Shown here in pieces: positions 1 to 7,032 of a stretch of 7,888 bases of DNA (within the stretch, counting starts at the first letter, position 1; every line of letters begins with the position of its first letter). The notes under the pieces were generated by a model. It was not told the DNA's origin and did no database searches. It saw only the letters and a list, made by a program, of their open reading frames with translations. A program made the position numbers and the translations under genes. Source of the DNA: an uncultured Spartobacteria bacterium (lineage in GTDB: Bacteria > Verrucomicrobiota > Verrucomicrobiae > Chthoniobacterales > UBA6821); the NCBI GenBank assembly GCA_903919105.1, contig CAIXGT010000054.1, positions 1 through 7,888 of the forward strand. The letters are read 5' to 3'.

Positions 1-2957
1 CCGTAGGAGCCTGACTCGAGATTGCCGCGGTAGTCGTCGAGGGGGTGGCCGGTGACATAGAAGCCGAGGAGTTCCTTCTCGTGACCCAACATTTCTGAGC
101 GTGTCCAGCGCTCGACGGATGTTTCAGTTCCCGATGTTGCTTTGGAGGGAGTCGGTGCAAGATCTGTAAAGGTGTCGAAGAGGGAGACTTGGCCGCTGGC
201 TCGGTCTTTCTGGACGGAGGCGGCGGCACCCATAGCCCCCTCGATTGCGGCATCGAGAGCGGCACGATAACGGCTGTCCCAATCGAAGGCGCCGCACTTC
301 ACAAGACTCTCCAGGATTTTCTTGTTCACTGTCCGGGAGTCGAGGCGCGAGCAGAAGTCCTCCAGCGATTTGAAAGGACCATTTGCCTCGCGGTCGGCGA
401 TTGCGGTTTCCATCGCCGCTTCGCCGACATTCTTGATGGCGGCCAGTCCGAAGCGGATGGCTTTGCCTCCCGGGATCTCCTCAGGCAGGAACGTGAGGGC
501 GCTCCGGTTGACATCCGGTGGTAGGATCGAGATCCCCATGCGGGCACATTCGCCGACGAAGGTTGCAATCTTGTCGGTGTTGTTGATTTCGTTACCGAGC
601 AGTCCGGCCATGAACTCGACGGGGTGATTGGCCTTCAGATAGGCAGTCTGGTAGGAGAGGAGCCCGTAGGCGGCGCTGTGGCTCTTGTTGAATCCGTACT
701 GTGCGAACTTCTCCAAGAAGTCGAAGATGGCGTTGGCCTGCTTGCCGGGGATCTGGTTGACCCGGGCACAGCCCTCGACAAAGACCTCGCGCTCCTTGGC
801 CATCTTCTCGGTGTCCTTCTTACCCATGGCACGGCGCAGGAGATCGGCCTGACCGAGCGTGTAGCCGGCCAGGGCGCTCGCCGCCTGCTGCACCTGCTCC
901 TGGTAGACGATGATGCCGTAGGTCTCCGAGCAGATCTTCTCGAGCAGGGGATGAGCATACTCGATCTTCTTCCGGCCTTTCTTGCGATCGATGTAGTCGT
1001 CGATGAACTGCATCGGTCCCGGGCGGTAGAGGGCGATCAGGGCGATGATGTCGGTGAAGTGCTCGATCTGAAAGCGCTTGGCCGTGGCTACCATGCCGCC
1101 GGACTCCAACTGGAAGACACCGATCGACTCGCCGCGGTTGAGCAGGTCGAAGGTCGCCTGGTCATCCATCGGGAGCTTCGAGATGTCGAAGTCGGGCGAG
1201 TGCCGATGGATCAGCTTTACGGCGTCATCGATGACGGTAAGGGTCTTCAGTCCCAGAAAATCCATCTTGAGCAGACCCAGGTCTGTGAGGGGGGCCATGG
1301 AGTACTGGCTGACGATGTTGCCGTCGTTAGCCCGGGTGAGGGGGATGTACTCGGAGAGATCGCGGTCGGCGATGACGATGCCAGCCGCATGGACGCCACT
1401 ATTGCGGGAGAGTCCCTCGAGGATACTGGCGTAGCCCCAGAGCTGGGCGGTGGAGGATTCCTCTTCGACGGCTTTCTTCAGCTCGGGGTTCTTATCGATC
1501 GCGCCGGGCTTTTTCTCCCCTTTCTTCTCGGTGCTGTTGAGAGAGATATCGAGCTCGTTCGGAATCATCCGAGAGATACGGTCTGCGTCGCCGTAGCTCC
1601 AGCCGAGGACGCGGCCGACATCGCGGATGACGCTCTTCGCTCCCAGGGTGCCGAAGGTGATAATCTGGGAGACGGCCATCGTGCCGTACTTCTGGCGGAC
1701 ATACTCGATCACCTCGCCCCGTCGATTCTGGCAGAAGTCGACGTCGATATCGGGGGGGCTGATACGGTCGGGGTTCAGGAATCGCTCGAAAAGGAGTCCG
1801 TAACGGAGCGGATCGAGATCGGTGATTCCGAGCACATAGGCGATCAGTGATCCGGCCGCAGAGCCGCGACCGGGACCGACCGGTATTCCCTGGCTCTTCG
1901 CGTAGTTGATGAAATCCCAGACGATGAGGAAGTAGCTTGTGAAGCCTGTCTTGTAGAGGACCGAGAGCTCAAACTCGAAGCGTTCACTGATGACTGGATC
2001 CTCTATGGCCCGATCGCCGTAGCGCTTGCGGAGTCCCTCTTCGCAGAGTTCGCGCAGATAGCCTTCGCGCGTCTTTCCCTCCGGAGGTAGGTAGTCAGGG
2101 TATTTGGACTTTCCGAATTCGAGCTTGGCATTGCAACGTTCCGCGATGGCCAGCGTATTGGTGATGGACGAGGGTTGATCGGCGAAGAGAGCAGCCATTT
2201 CCTCGCCGCTCTTGAAGTAGAGCTCGGGGACATAGCGCATCCGCTTCTCGTCATGGATCATCGCCCCGGTACCAATACAGATCATGACGTCGTGGGCCTC
2301 GTGGTGGGAGCGCTCCAGGAAATGGACGTCGTTAGTGGCGACCAAGCCGAGGCCGAGGTCGCGGGAGATGTCGATCAGACCGCTACGGTTACGCCGCTGC
2401 TGCTCGATGCCATGATCGGCCAGCTCGATAAAGAAATTCTCCTTTCCGAAGAGATCGCGGTAGGTGGCCGCTGTCTCGAGGGCCTTGGCGTTCTGTCCCT
2501 CGCTCAGGGCCATATTGACCTCTCCTTTCAGGCAGCCGCTCAAGGCAATGAGACCCTGACTGTGCTTGGCCAGGAGTTCGCGATCGACGCGGGGCTTGTA
2601 GTAGAAGCCTTCGAGGTGGGCCGCTGTGCTGAGCTTCACCAAGTTCCGGTAACCGGCGTCATCGGATGCGAGGAGCGTCATGTGGAAGGCTACATCCTTG
2701 CCTCCATTGCTTGTCTTCTTTTCGTGCATCGACCCTGGCGCGACATAGATCTCGCAGCCGATGATGGGCTTTACCTTGGCCTTCTCGGCCGCCTGATAGA
2801 ACTCCACTGTCCCGAAGAGATTCCCGTGGTCCGTCAGGGCGATTGCCGGCATTTCTAGCTCGGCAGCTTTCTTGACGAGTTCCTCCATCCGAATCGCTCC
2901 GTCCAGCAGCGAGTACTCGCTGTGGACGTGGAGATGGACGAATGGGGTCTTTGCCAT
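1..2957 (-). CDS. dnaE: DNA polymerase III alpha subunit, C-terminus beyond the window
   Basis: This is the catalytic subunit of the replicative DNA polymerase. My translation of the minus strand from ATG 2957 stays open for 985 codons to the window edge. Family members have about 1150-1200 residues, so roughly 170-210 C-terminal residues, including most of the OB-fold and the tau-binding tail, are outside. The N-terminal PHP domain (about 6-270) has HLHVHSEYS at 8-16, TDHGN at 42-46 and NDVH at 209-212. The polymerase core has GPGRGSAAG at 361-369, the palm aspartates D403 and D405 in PDIDVDF, a third aspartate D566 in KMDFLGLK, YRPGPM at 644-649 and FNKSH at 756-760. A helix-hairpin-helix follows at about 836-855, then a QVSLF clamp-binding motif at 923-927. 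No intein interrupts it. An in-frame TAA lies nine bases upstream of the ATG, which fixes the start. No Shine-Dalgarno motif is visible. It follows coaX by 72 bases. The identification is secure. Confidence 0.98.
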   Translation of the reverse strand, partial: MAKTPFVHLHVHSEYSLLDGAIRMEELVKKAAELEMPAIALTDHGNLFGTVEFYQAAEKAKVKPIIGCEIYVAPGSMHEKKTSNGGKDVAFHMTLLASDDAGYRNLVKLSTAAHLEGFYYKPRVDRELLAKHSQGLIALSGCLKGEVNMALSEGQNAKALETAATYRDLFGKENFFIELADHGIEQQRRNRSGLIDISRDLGLGLVATNDVHFLERSHHEAHDVMICIGTGAMIHDEKRMRYVPELYFKSGEEMAALFADQPSSITNTLAIAERCNAKLEFGKSKYPDYLPPEGKTREGYLRELCEEGLRKRYGDRAIEDPVISERFEFELSVLYKTGFTSYFLIVWDFINYAKSQGIPVGPGRGSAAGSLIAYVLGITDLDPLRYGLLFERFLNPDRISPPDIDVDFCQNRRGEVIEYVRQKYGTMAVSQIITFGTLGAKSVIRDVGRVLGWSYGDADRISRMIPNELDISLNSTEKKGEKKPGAIDKNPELKKAVEEESSTAQLWGYASILEGLSRNSGVHAAGIVIADRDLSEYIPLTRANDGNIVSQYSMAPLTDLGLLKMDFLGLKTLTVIDDAVKLIHRHSPDFDISKLPMDDQATFDLLNRGESIGVFQLESGGMVATAKRFQIEHFTDIIALIALYRPGPMQFIDDYIDRKKGRKKIEYAHPLLEKICSETYGIIVYQEQVQQAASALAGYTLGQADLLRRAMGKKDTEKMAKEREVFVEGCARVNQIPGKQANAIFDFLEKFAQYGFNKSHSAAYGLLSYQTAYLKANHPVEFMAGLLGNEINNTDKIATFVGECARMGISILPPDVNRSALTFLPEEIPGGKAIRFGLAAIKNVGEAAMETAIADREANGPFKSLEDFCSRLDSRTVNKKILESLVKCGAFDWDSRYRAALDAAIEGAMGAAASVQKDRASGQVSLFDTFTDLAPTPSKATSGTETSVERWTRSEMLGHEKELLGFYVTGHPLDDYRGNLESGSY
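176..191 (-). other. Internal beta-clamp binding motif (QVSLF) of DnaE
   Basis: Residues 923-927 of the encoded DnaE read Q-V-S-L-F, which matches the QxxLF/QL(S/D)LF pentapeptide by which bacterial polymerases dock on the sliding clamp. The E. coli alpha subunit has its internal motif (QADMF) at nearly the same residue number. The role is inferred from motif and position. Confidence 0.75.
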
Positions 2958-3029
2958 CCGAAAAGGTTACGGTTAGCGGTCAATGCGGGCAAGAGGGCAA
3001 GTGAAAGACCCCTCCAAAAAGAGCACCAA

Positions 3030-3788
3030 TCAGAGGTTTTTTTCGGCAATCACGAGCAGTCCGCGAAGAGTCAGCAGTGGATCGACCAGATCAATGAGAT
3101 CGATGACCTTGCTCCCTCCATTCTGTCCAGAGAGTCGGGCTACAAGTTCTGCGTCTCCCCCCGTAGCGATGACAAAAGGCTTCTTCCCTTTGAAGGTCTC
3201 TCGAGTAATCCGAGCCACGGCCTCCCGGACGAGTCCTACAGCCCCAAGCAGGAGTCCAATCCGGATGGCCTCATCTGTGCTTTTGCCAACGCTCGAAGTG
3301 ATTTTTCTGATAAGGGTGAGAGGCAGGAGTGCAGTCCCTTCATGGAGGGCCTTGGCGGCGATGGGGAGTCCAGGGGCGATAATCCCTCCAAGATAGCTTC
3401 CCATGGCATCGATGACATCGAAGGTCACAGCCGTTCCGAAATCGACGACTATGGCCGGAAGCTTACCGCATTGCGCGGCGGCCGCGGCATTGGCCAGACG
3501 GTCCGCCCCGATTGTGCGGGGATTCGGGTAGGAGATGGGGACTCCTCCCGGTACCCGGTAATCTACCCAGAGAGGGCGGCAGGTTAGTGATCCGGCAATG
3601 ATCCGGCTTGCCCCGGGCACAACGGAGGAAATGACTGCCAGATCGAGTTTTGCCCTGGTTCCCCGGAAATGATCAGGTGTGAGTTCTGAAGTTGCGATCT
3701 TAGTGACTCGTCCGATCTTTCCATCACTCGCCACAGCGATCTTGGTAAAGGAGTTGCTGACATCGACCAGCAGGATTTTCCTTTTCAT
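3030..3788 (-). CDS. coaX: Type III pantothenate kinase
   Basis: The enzyme phosphorylates pantothenate with ATP, the first committed step of coenzyme A synthesis in the cytoplasm. Type III enzymes are dimeric ASKHA-fold kinases that need a monovalent cation. The 252 residues are a normal full length. Visible motifs in order: the first phosphate loop DVSNSFTK (9-16), where the family usually has D-x-G-N-T/S-x-x-K; the pantothenate-binding GADR (94-97); the second phosphate loop VDFGTAVTFD (115-124), whose first aspartate D116 is the expected catalytic base; GG at 134-135; GKSTDEAIRIG (168-178); and the adenosine-site TGGDA (209-213). The start is ATG 3788, 18 bases after the upstream pilT stop, which suggests co-transcription. 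No Shine-Dalgarno motif is visible. The only oddity is serine for glycine at position 11. The functional call is confident. Confidence 0.95.
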   Translation of the reverse strand: MKRKILLVDVSNSFTKIAVASDGKIGRVTKIATSELTPDHFRGTRAKLDLAVISSVVPGASRIIAGSLTCRPLWVDYRVPGGVPISYPNPRTIGADRLANAAAAAQCGKLPAIVVDFGTAVTFDVIDAMGSYLGGIIAPGLPIAAKALHEGTALLPLTLIRKITSSVGKSTDEAIRIGLLLGAVGLVREAVARITRETFKGKKPFVIATGGDAELVARLSGQNGGSKVIDLIDLVDPLLTLRGLLVIAEKNL

Positions 3789-3806
3789 GACGGACGGGCT
3801 ATCCGC

Positions 3807-4904
3807 CTACACGCCGGAGGCATTCGCCAGATCCGCTTCTTCGGGGGGAAGGGCGCCCTGGAATCGCTTCTTATCGATCGCTTTCATATAGGCCTCATGC
3901 GGACTGATCGTTCCATCCAGCATCTTCTCCCAGATGGCGTCATCCATGAACTGCATCCCCTCGGATTTGCCGGCCACGATGACATCCTGAAGCTTCTGGG
4001 TGGCTCCCTCACGGATGATGGCGGAGACGGCATTGTTCACTTTCAGGATCTCGTTGATGGCGACGCGGCCCTTGCCGTCGGCTTTCTTGAAAAGAAGCTG
4101 AGCCACGACCCCTCGCAGTGAGGAAGCCAGCATGGTGCGGACCTGCGCCTGCTGATCGGCAGGGAAGGCATCGATCATACGGTCGACTGTTTTGCGGGCG
4201 TTGTTGGTGTGCAGGGTGCCGAAGACCAGGAGTCCGGTTTCGGCTGCGGTCAGGGCTAGGGAGATGGTCTCCAGATCGCGCATCTCACCCACAAGAACGA
4301 TGTCGGCATCCTCGCGGAGGGCGGCCTTCAGACCAGCGGCGAATGAGGGGGCATGCTCAGGAACCTCGCGTTGGGTGATGATGCTGCGCTTGTTGCGATG
4401 GACGAACTCGATCGGCTCCTCGATGGTGACAATGTGGCGGCCGTAGTTGGTATTGATATAGTCGATCAGGGCCGCGAGCGTGGTGCTCTTGCCGGATCCT
4501 GTGGGTCCGGTCACCAGGACAATGCCGCCGCGCATATCGCCGAATTCCTTGATCACTTCAGGGACGTTGAGCTGCTCAAGTGTGAGGATCTTGGTGGGAA
4601 TGATACGGAAGACCGCGCCGTAGCCGTGGGCCTGCTTGAGGTAGTTACAGCGAAAGCGGCTGTTCTCATCCATCTGGTAGGCGAAATCGAGATCTCCGCA
4701 TTCCTCGTACTTCTGCCATTTCTCTGGCGTGCAGATTTCGCTGAGCATGTAGGCCATCTGTTCGCGGGTGAGGGGAACTGAATCTGCCCAGATCGGGACG
4801 ATTTCTCCGTGTTTGCGGATTTTCGGGGGTTGTCCCTCGGAGAGATGCAGATCGGAGGCCCCGTTTTCGATGAGTGCCTGGAAGAGTTCGTCGATGTATG
4901 CCAT
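3807..4904 (-). CDS. pilT: Type IV pilus retraction ATPase PilT
   Basis: This is a hexameric cytoplasmic ATPase that powers pilus disassembly, giving twitching motility, surface sensing or DNA uptake. The 365 residues match the usual PilT length. The N-terminal domain begins with the characteristic GASDLHLSEGQPPKIR (15-30). The ATPase core has Walker A GPTGSGKST (133-141), the Asp box IVTIEEPIEF (158-167), Walker B DIVLVGEMRD (201-210) with the catalytic glutamate E207, and the His box FGTLHT (228-233). An IREG element (297-300) sits where PilT proteins carry the AIRNLIRE motif needed for retraction. It starts 15 bases after the stop of a second PilT-like gene, with coaX 18 bases downstream. 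No pilB, pilC or pilin gene is in view. All catalytic motifs are intact. It is closer to canonical PilT in its N-terminal motif than its neighbour. Confidence 0.95.
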   Translation of the reverse strand: MAYIDELFQALIENGASDLHLSEGQPPKIRKHGEIVPIWADSVPLTREQMAYMLSEICTPEKWQKYEECGDLDFAYQMDENSRFRCNYLKQAHGYGAVFRIIPTKILTLEQLNVPEVIKEFGDMRGGIVLVTGPTGSGKSTTLAALIDYINTNYGRHIVTIEEPIEFVHRNKRSIITQREVPEHAPSFAAGLKAALREDADIVLVGEMRDLETISLALTAAETGLLVFGTLHTNNARKTVDRMIDAFPADQQAQVRTMLASSLRGVVAQLLFKKADGKGRVAINEILKVNNAVSAIIREGATQKLQDVIVAGKSEGMQFMDDAIWEKMLDGTISPHEAYMKAIDKKRFQGALPPEEADLANASGV

Positions 4905-4919
4905 GGCTGCTAAATAGGT

Positions 4920-6008
4920 TCAGGCCCCGATGACGATACGCATCTCGGTCTTGTTCTCGGCCCGGTAGAGCGCCTCCTCGGCAGTGATGATTCCTTGGCG
5001 GTAGAGCTCGGCCACAGACTCGTCCATCAAGATCATGCCAGCCTTCTTTCCAGTCTGTATAATGCCGGGAAGCATGAATGTCTTTGCTTCGCGGATGACG
5101 TTTCCGATGGCCGGGGAGTTGAGCATGATCTCCATAGCGACGGCACGTCCCATGCCGTCGGCCTTGGGAATGAGCTGCTGGCTGACAATGCCGCGGAGCG
5201 ATTCACTCACCATCATGCGTATCTGGTCGCGCTGGTCGGCGGGGAAGACGTCGAGCAGTCGGTCCAGGGTCCGGGGGGCATTGCTCGTGTGAAGCGTGCC
5301 GAGAACCAAGTGACCTGTCTCCGAGGCTGAGATAGCCAACTGGATAGTCTCGAGATCGCGCATCTCGCCGACCATGATGACATCTGGATCCTCACGGAGA
5401 GCGCCCCGGAGTGCGGCTGCAAAGGATTTGGTATGCGTGTGGACTTCGCGCTGCGTCACCTGGCAGCGGGCTGAAGGAATGATATATTCGATCGGCTCCT
5501 CAAGGGTGATGATATGATCGCCTCGGTGGAGGTTGATCTCCTGAACGAGTGCGGCAAGCGTCGTGGTCTTACCGCTACCCATGGGTCCGGTGACTAGGAC
5601 TAGTCCATTGTGATACTGGGTGAGCAGCTTCAGCTGATGAGGCATTCCCAGCTCATCGAGCGTCCTGAGGTTGCTCGTAATGATGCGGAAGGCCAGATCG
5701 TAGCCGAGTCGCTGGCGTACCACGCTGGTGCGGAAGCGGCCACTCGCATTGTTGTAGGCGAAGTCGACGTCACCATGATCCACCAGCCGTTGCCACTGCT
5801 GCTCGTCGAGGAACCCCTTCACCAGTGCCTCAGTGTCCTCAGCTGTGAGTTTGGGTGCGTTCTCCCACATCGGAAGCAGGACCCCGTAGCGACGGCAGGT
5901 CGGAGGACTGGAAACGCTGAGGTGGATGTCGGAGGCATCAGCCTCTTTGCCAAGATTCAGGTAGTCATCGACATGACCCAGTAATGTGGGATCGGAGAGC
6001 AAACTCAT
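4920..6008 (-). CDS. PilT/PilU-family type IV pilus ATPase, second paralogue
   Basis: This is a second retraction-type ATPase, 362 residues, related to the downstream pilT throughout and probably arising from an old duplication. The motifs are Walker A GPMGSGKTT (141-149), the Asp box ITLEEPIEY (167-175), Walker B DVIMVGEMRD (209-218), the His box LGTLHT (236-241) and AIGNVIREAK (300-309), which is close to the AIRNLIREGK element of PilT. The N-terminal motif is altered: DASDIHLSVSSPP (24-36) lacks the glycine usual in SxGxPP, and methionine replaces threonine in Walker A. In other bacteria PilU is an accessory ATPase that works with PilT under load, so this may be the PilU-like partner. I leave the symbol blank because the sequence alone does not separate PilU from a second PilT. 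It is first of the pilus pair, 37 bases after the preceding gene, and has no visible Shine-Dalgarno motif. Confidence 0.93.
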   Translation of the reverse strand: MSLLSDPTLLGHVDDYLNLGKEADASDIHLSVSSPPTCRRYGVLLPMWENAPKLTAEDTEALVKGFLDEQQWQRLVDHGDVDFAYNNASGRFRTSVVRQRLGYDLAFRIITSNLRTLDELGMPHQLKLLTQYHNGLVLVTGPMGSGKTTTLAALVQEINLHRGDHIITLEEPIEYIIPSARCQVTQREVHTHTKSFAAALRGALREDPDVIMVGEMRDLETIQLAISASETGHLVLGTLHTSNAPRTLDRLLDVFPADQRDQIRMMVSESLRGIVSQQLIPKADGMGRAVAMEIMLNSPAIGNVIREAKTFMLPGIIQTGKKAGMILMDESVAELYRQGIITAEEALYRAENKTEMRIVIGA

Positions 6009-6059
6009 GGGGGCGGAAAAACCAATTAAAGGCGAGAATTTCTAACTAGGGTCGCCCCC
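6009..6059. repeat. Seven-base inverted repeat before the pilT paralogue
   Basis: GGGGGCG at 6009-6015 is perfectly complementary to CGCCCCC at 6053-6059, with a 37-base spacer covering the whole gap between the two genes. In the minus-strand transcript the proximal arm touches the start codon at 6008 and the distal arm lies in the last codons of the preceding gene. If it folds it could mask the translation start. The loop is long, so chance is a real alternative. Confidence 0.3.
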
Positions 6060-6480
6060 GTTTAGCAAGTCCTGCCTTGGCTGCATTCGTGGCAAGTTCC
6101 ACGACAAGAGGCTTCAGGATGGGGTACAAAATCTTCCCCACTTCCAGCGCTCCTGAGATCCAGCCGACCTTGGCAATTGCCCCGACTGCTTGCACCGAAG
6201 CAGAGGCGATTGTCTCTGAGGTTTTTTTTTCCTGTTTAGGGGAAGTTTCTTGATGGACTCCTCGCCTTCGATTTCCACCACGGCCACCAAAGAGCGTGGC
6301 GATCAGTCCAGCGGCTGCGGCCCCGCCGACCCAACGCAGGGGATGATGGCGGACGGATTCGGTAAAGCGCTTTTGGATGTCCAGATCCGTGAGGAGTCCG
6401 GCGTACTGGCGGGAGATAATAATTCGGCTTTCCCTGACGCTCTGCTGGAGTTTGGAAAGTTCAGCCTCCGAAGTATTCAT
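6046..6480 (-). CDS. Small membrane protein of unknown function, in the YqjK position
   Basis: I do not recognise a family for this 144-residue protein. Residues 1-45 are a charged helix rich in Q, R and S. Residues 47-65, starting HPLRWVGG and running through alanine, leucine and phenylalanine, look like one membrane helix, followed by a basic patch GGRGGNRRRG (65-74). A polar linker (75-90) leads to a second, mildly hydrophobic helical region (91-140) that ends in a basic tail. In E. coli the order yqjD-yqjE-yqjK puts a short coiled-coil plus one-helix protein after the holin-like YqjE. This gene has the same place and a similar N-terminal half but is longer. Its ATG overlaps the stop of the preceding gene (ATGA, 6477-6480), so translation is probably coupled. 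A nine-A run lies in codons near residue 86. It is very likely a real gene; the function is unknown. Confidence 0.8.
   Translation of the reverse strand: MNTSEAELSKLQQSVRESRIIISRQYAGLLTDLDIQKRFTESVRHHPLRWVGGAAAAGLIATLFGGRGGNRRRGVHQETSPKQEKKTSETIASASVQAVGAIAKVGWISGALEVGKILYPILKPLVVELATNAAKAGLAKRGRP
6222..6230 (-). repeat. Nine-A homopolymer inside a coding region
   Basis: On the coding (minus) strand this is nine consecutive A residues, read GAA AAA AAA ACC in the polar linker of the unknown membrane protein. Tracts of this length are prone to replication or transcriptional slippage and to sequencing error. Losing one A leads to a stop after about 30 codons. Gaining one opens a frame that runs to within a few codons of the normal end. 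Confidence 0.85.
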
Positions 6481-6977
6481 CGTGTGGTGGAAAAGTTGGA
6501 AGAGTTGGGAGAGGTGGGAGAGGTGGGAGAGGTGGGAGAGGTGGGAGAGGTGGGCGTAGCAGAAATTGAGAATGGGTCGTTGCCGGTGGTACTTCCCAAG
6601 GCCTCGATATCACGACGCAGTTCCGCAGTGGTCGCCTCAAAGGGGCGCGGATTGATGACTCGGGCGCGGAGCATCTGATAGAGTATACCCAAGATTCCCA
6701 GATGGAGTAGTCCGGCAGCGGCGAGTGAGACCGGCCATCCCCACTTGAGGTAGGTGGCCAGTAGTGCAATCAAGGCTCCGATCAGAGCGACATAGGCGAT
6801 CATAGCCACCAGGACGATCGCCATTAGGAGAATAAGTCCCGCAATGCTCTGACGGATAAAGAGACGACCTTCCAGTGCGGCCAGAGAGCCAAGCGAGAAG
6901 AGATGGCGCAACAACCCGGCGGTCAGTCCCGTGACTCTGGAGGGAATACCGCCCGGCAAATCCTGGGAATTCCTCAT
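6477..6977 (-). CDS. YqjE-like phage-holin-family (holin-X) membrane protein
   Basis: This is a 166-residue inner-membrane protein resembling the holin-X/YqjE family (PF07332), whose chromosomal members are not lysis proteins and are poorly understood. After a short N-terminal helix (about 16-44) there are two hydrophobic segments at about 46-74 and 82-102. They are followed by the family-typical PFEATTAELRRDIEALG (112-128). Relatives normally end near there. This protein continues with a polar tail holding five SPT units (about 143-157) encoded by a 9-base tandem repeat. It lies between a YqjD-like and a YqjK-like gene, the same order as in the E. coli yqj cluster, and its stop overlaps the next start by four bases. 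The start ATG 6977 gives the expected N-terminus. Only a weak AGG lies upstream, beyond a pyrimidine-rich leader. The family call rests on topology and the C-terminal motif. Confidence 0.87.
   Translation of the reverse strand: MRNSQDLPGGIPSRVTGLTAGLLRHLFSLGSLAALEGRLFIRQSIAGLILLMAIVLVAMIAYVALIGALIALLATYLKWGWPVSLAAAGLLHLGILGILYQMLRARVINPRPFEATTAELRRDIEALGSTTGNDPFSISATPTSPTSPTSPTSPTSPNSSNFSTTR
6502..6555. repeat. 9-base tandem repeat coding for Ser-Pro-Thr units
   Basis: Four exact copies of GAGGTGGGA run from 6511 to 6546. Single-mismatch copies flank them on each side (GAGTTGGGA at 6502-6510, GAGGTGGGC at 6547-6555), and a more decayed copy precedes them. On the minus strand the array is read as Ser-Pro-Thr repeats in the C-terminal tail of the holin-family protein. 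Since the unit is a multiple of three, changes in copy number would keep the reading frame. Confidence 0.95.
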
Positions 6978-7000
6978 AGCGGGTGAACCTGATCGTACTG

Positions 7001-7024
7001 GGAAAAGAAAAAAATAAAAGAAAA
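7001..7024. other. A/G-rich tract between the YqjD-like and YqjE-like genes
   Basis: The plus strand is purine except for one T over 24 bases, in blocks of GAAAA that are nearly mirror-symmetric. In the minus-strand mRNA this becomes a U-rich leader 24-47 bases ahead of the YqjE-like start. It could be a ribosomal protein S1 landing site or a loose AT-rich spacer. No hairpin precedes the T-run, so I do not call it a terminator. Confidence 0.5.
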
Positions 7025-7032
7025 GCTCCAGT

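Noticed and set aside
624..1850. A 408-codon open frame on the plus strand
   Set aside because: It lies antisense to dnaE, whose polymerase motifs are all present on the other strand. Its acidic, valine- and leucine-rich composition is what the complement of a GC-biased gene gives.
2958..3029. A promoter or terminator in the coaX-dnaE gap
   Set aside because: Only a weak TTGCCC/TAACCT pair and no stable hairpin followed by a T-run can be found.
2175..3587. Plus-strand open frames of 220-230 codons
   Set aside because: They are antisense shadows of the dnaE N-terminus and coaX, have no recognisable motif, and one runs across the coaX-dnaE junction.
6461..6769. A minus-strand frame with a Pro-Pro-Leu repeat tail, and a plus-strand frame with Gly-Glu-Val repeats
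   Set aside because: Both are other-frame readings of the 9-base repeat. The real frame gives two membrane helices and the family-typical C-terminal motif.
6477..6977. A prophage lysis gene, suggested by the holin-type fold
   Set aside because: There are no endolysin, spanin or phage structural genes nearby, and the neighbours match the chromosomal yqj arrangement.
6977..7032. A Rho-independent terminator after the DUF883-like gene
   Set aside because: There is a T-rich run on the minus strand, but the only nearby palindrome (7036-7045) has no loop and is separated from the run by unpaired sequence.
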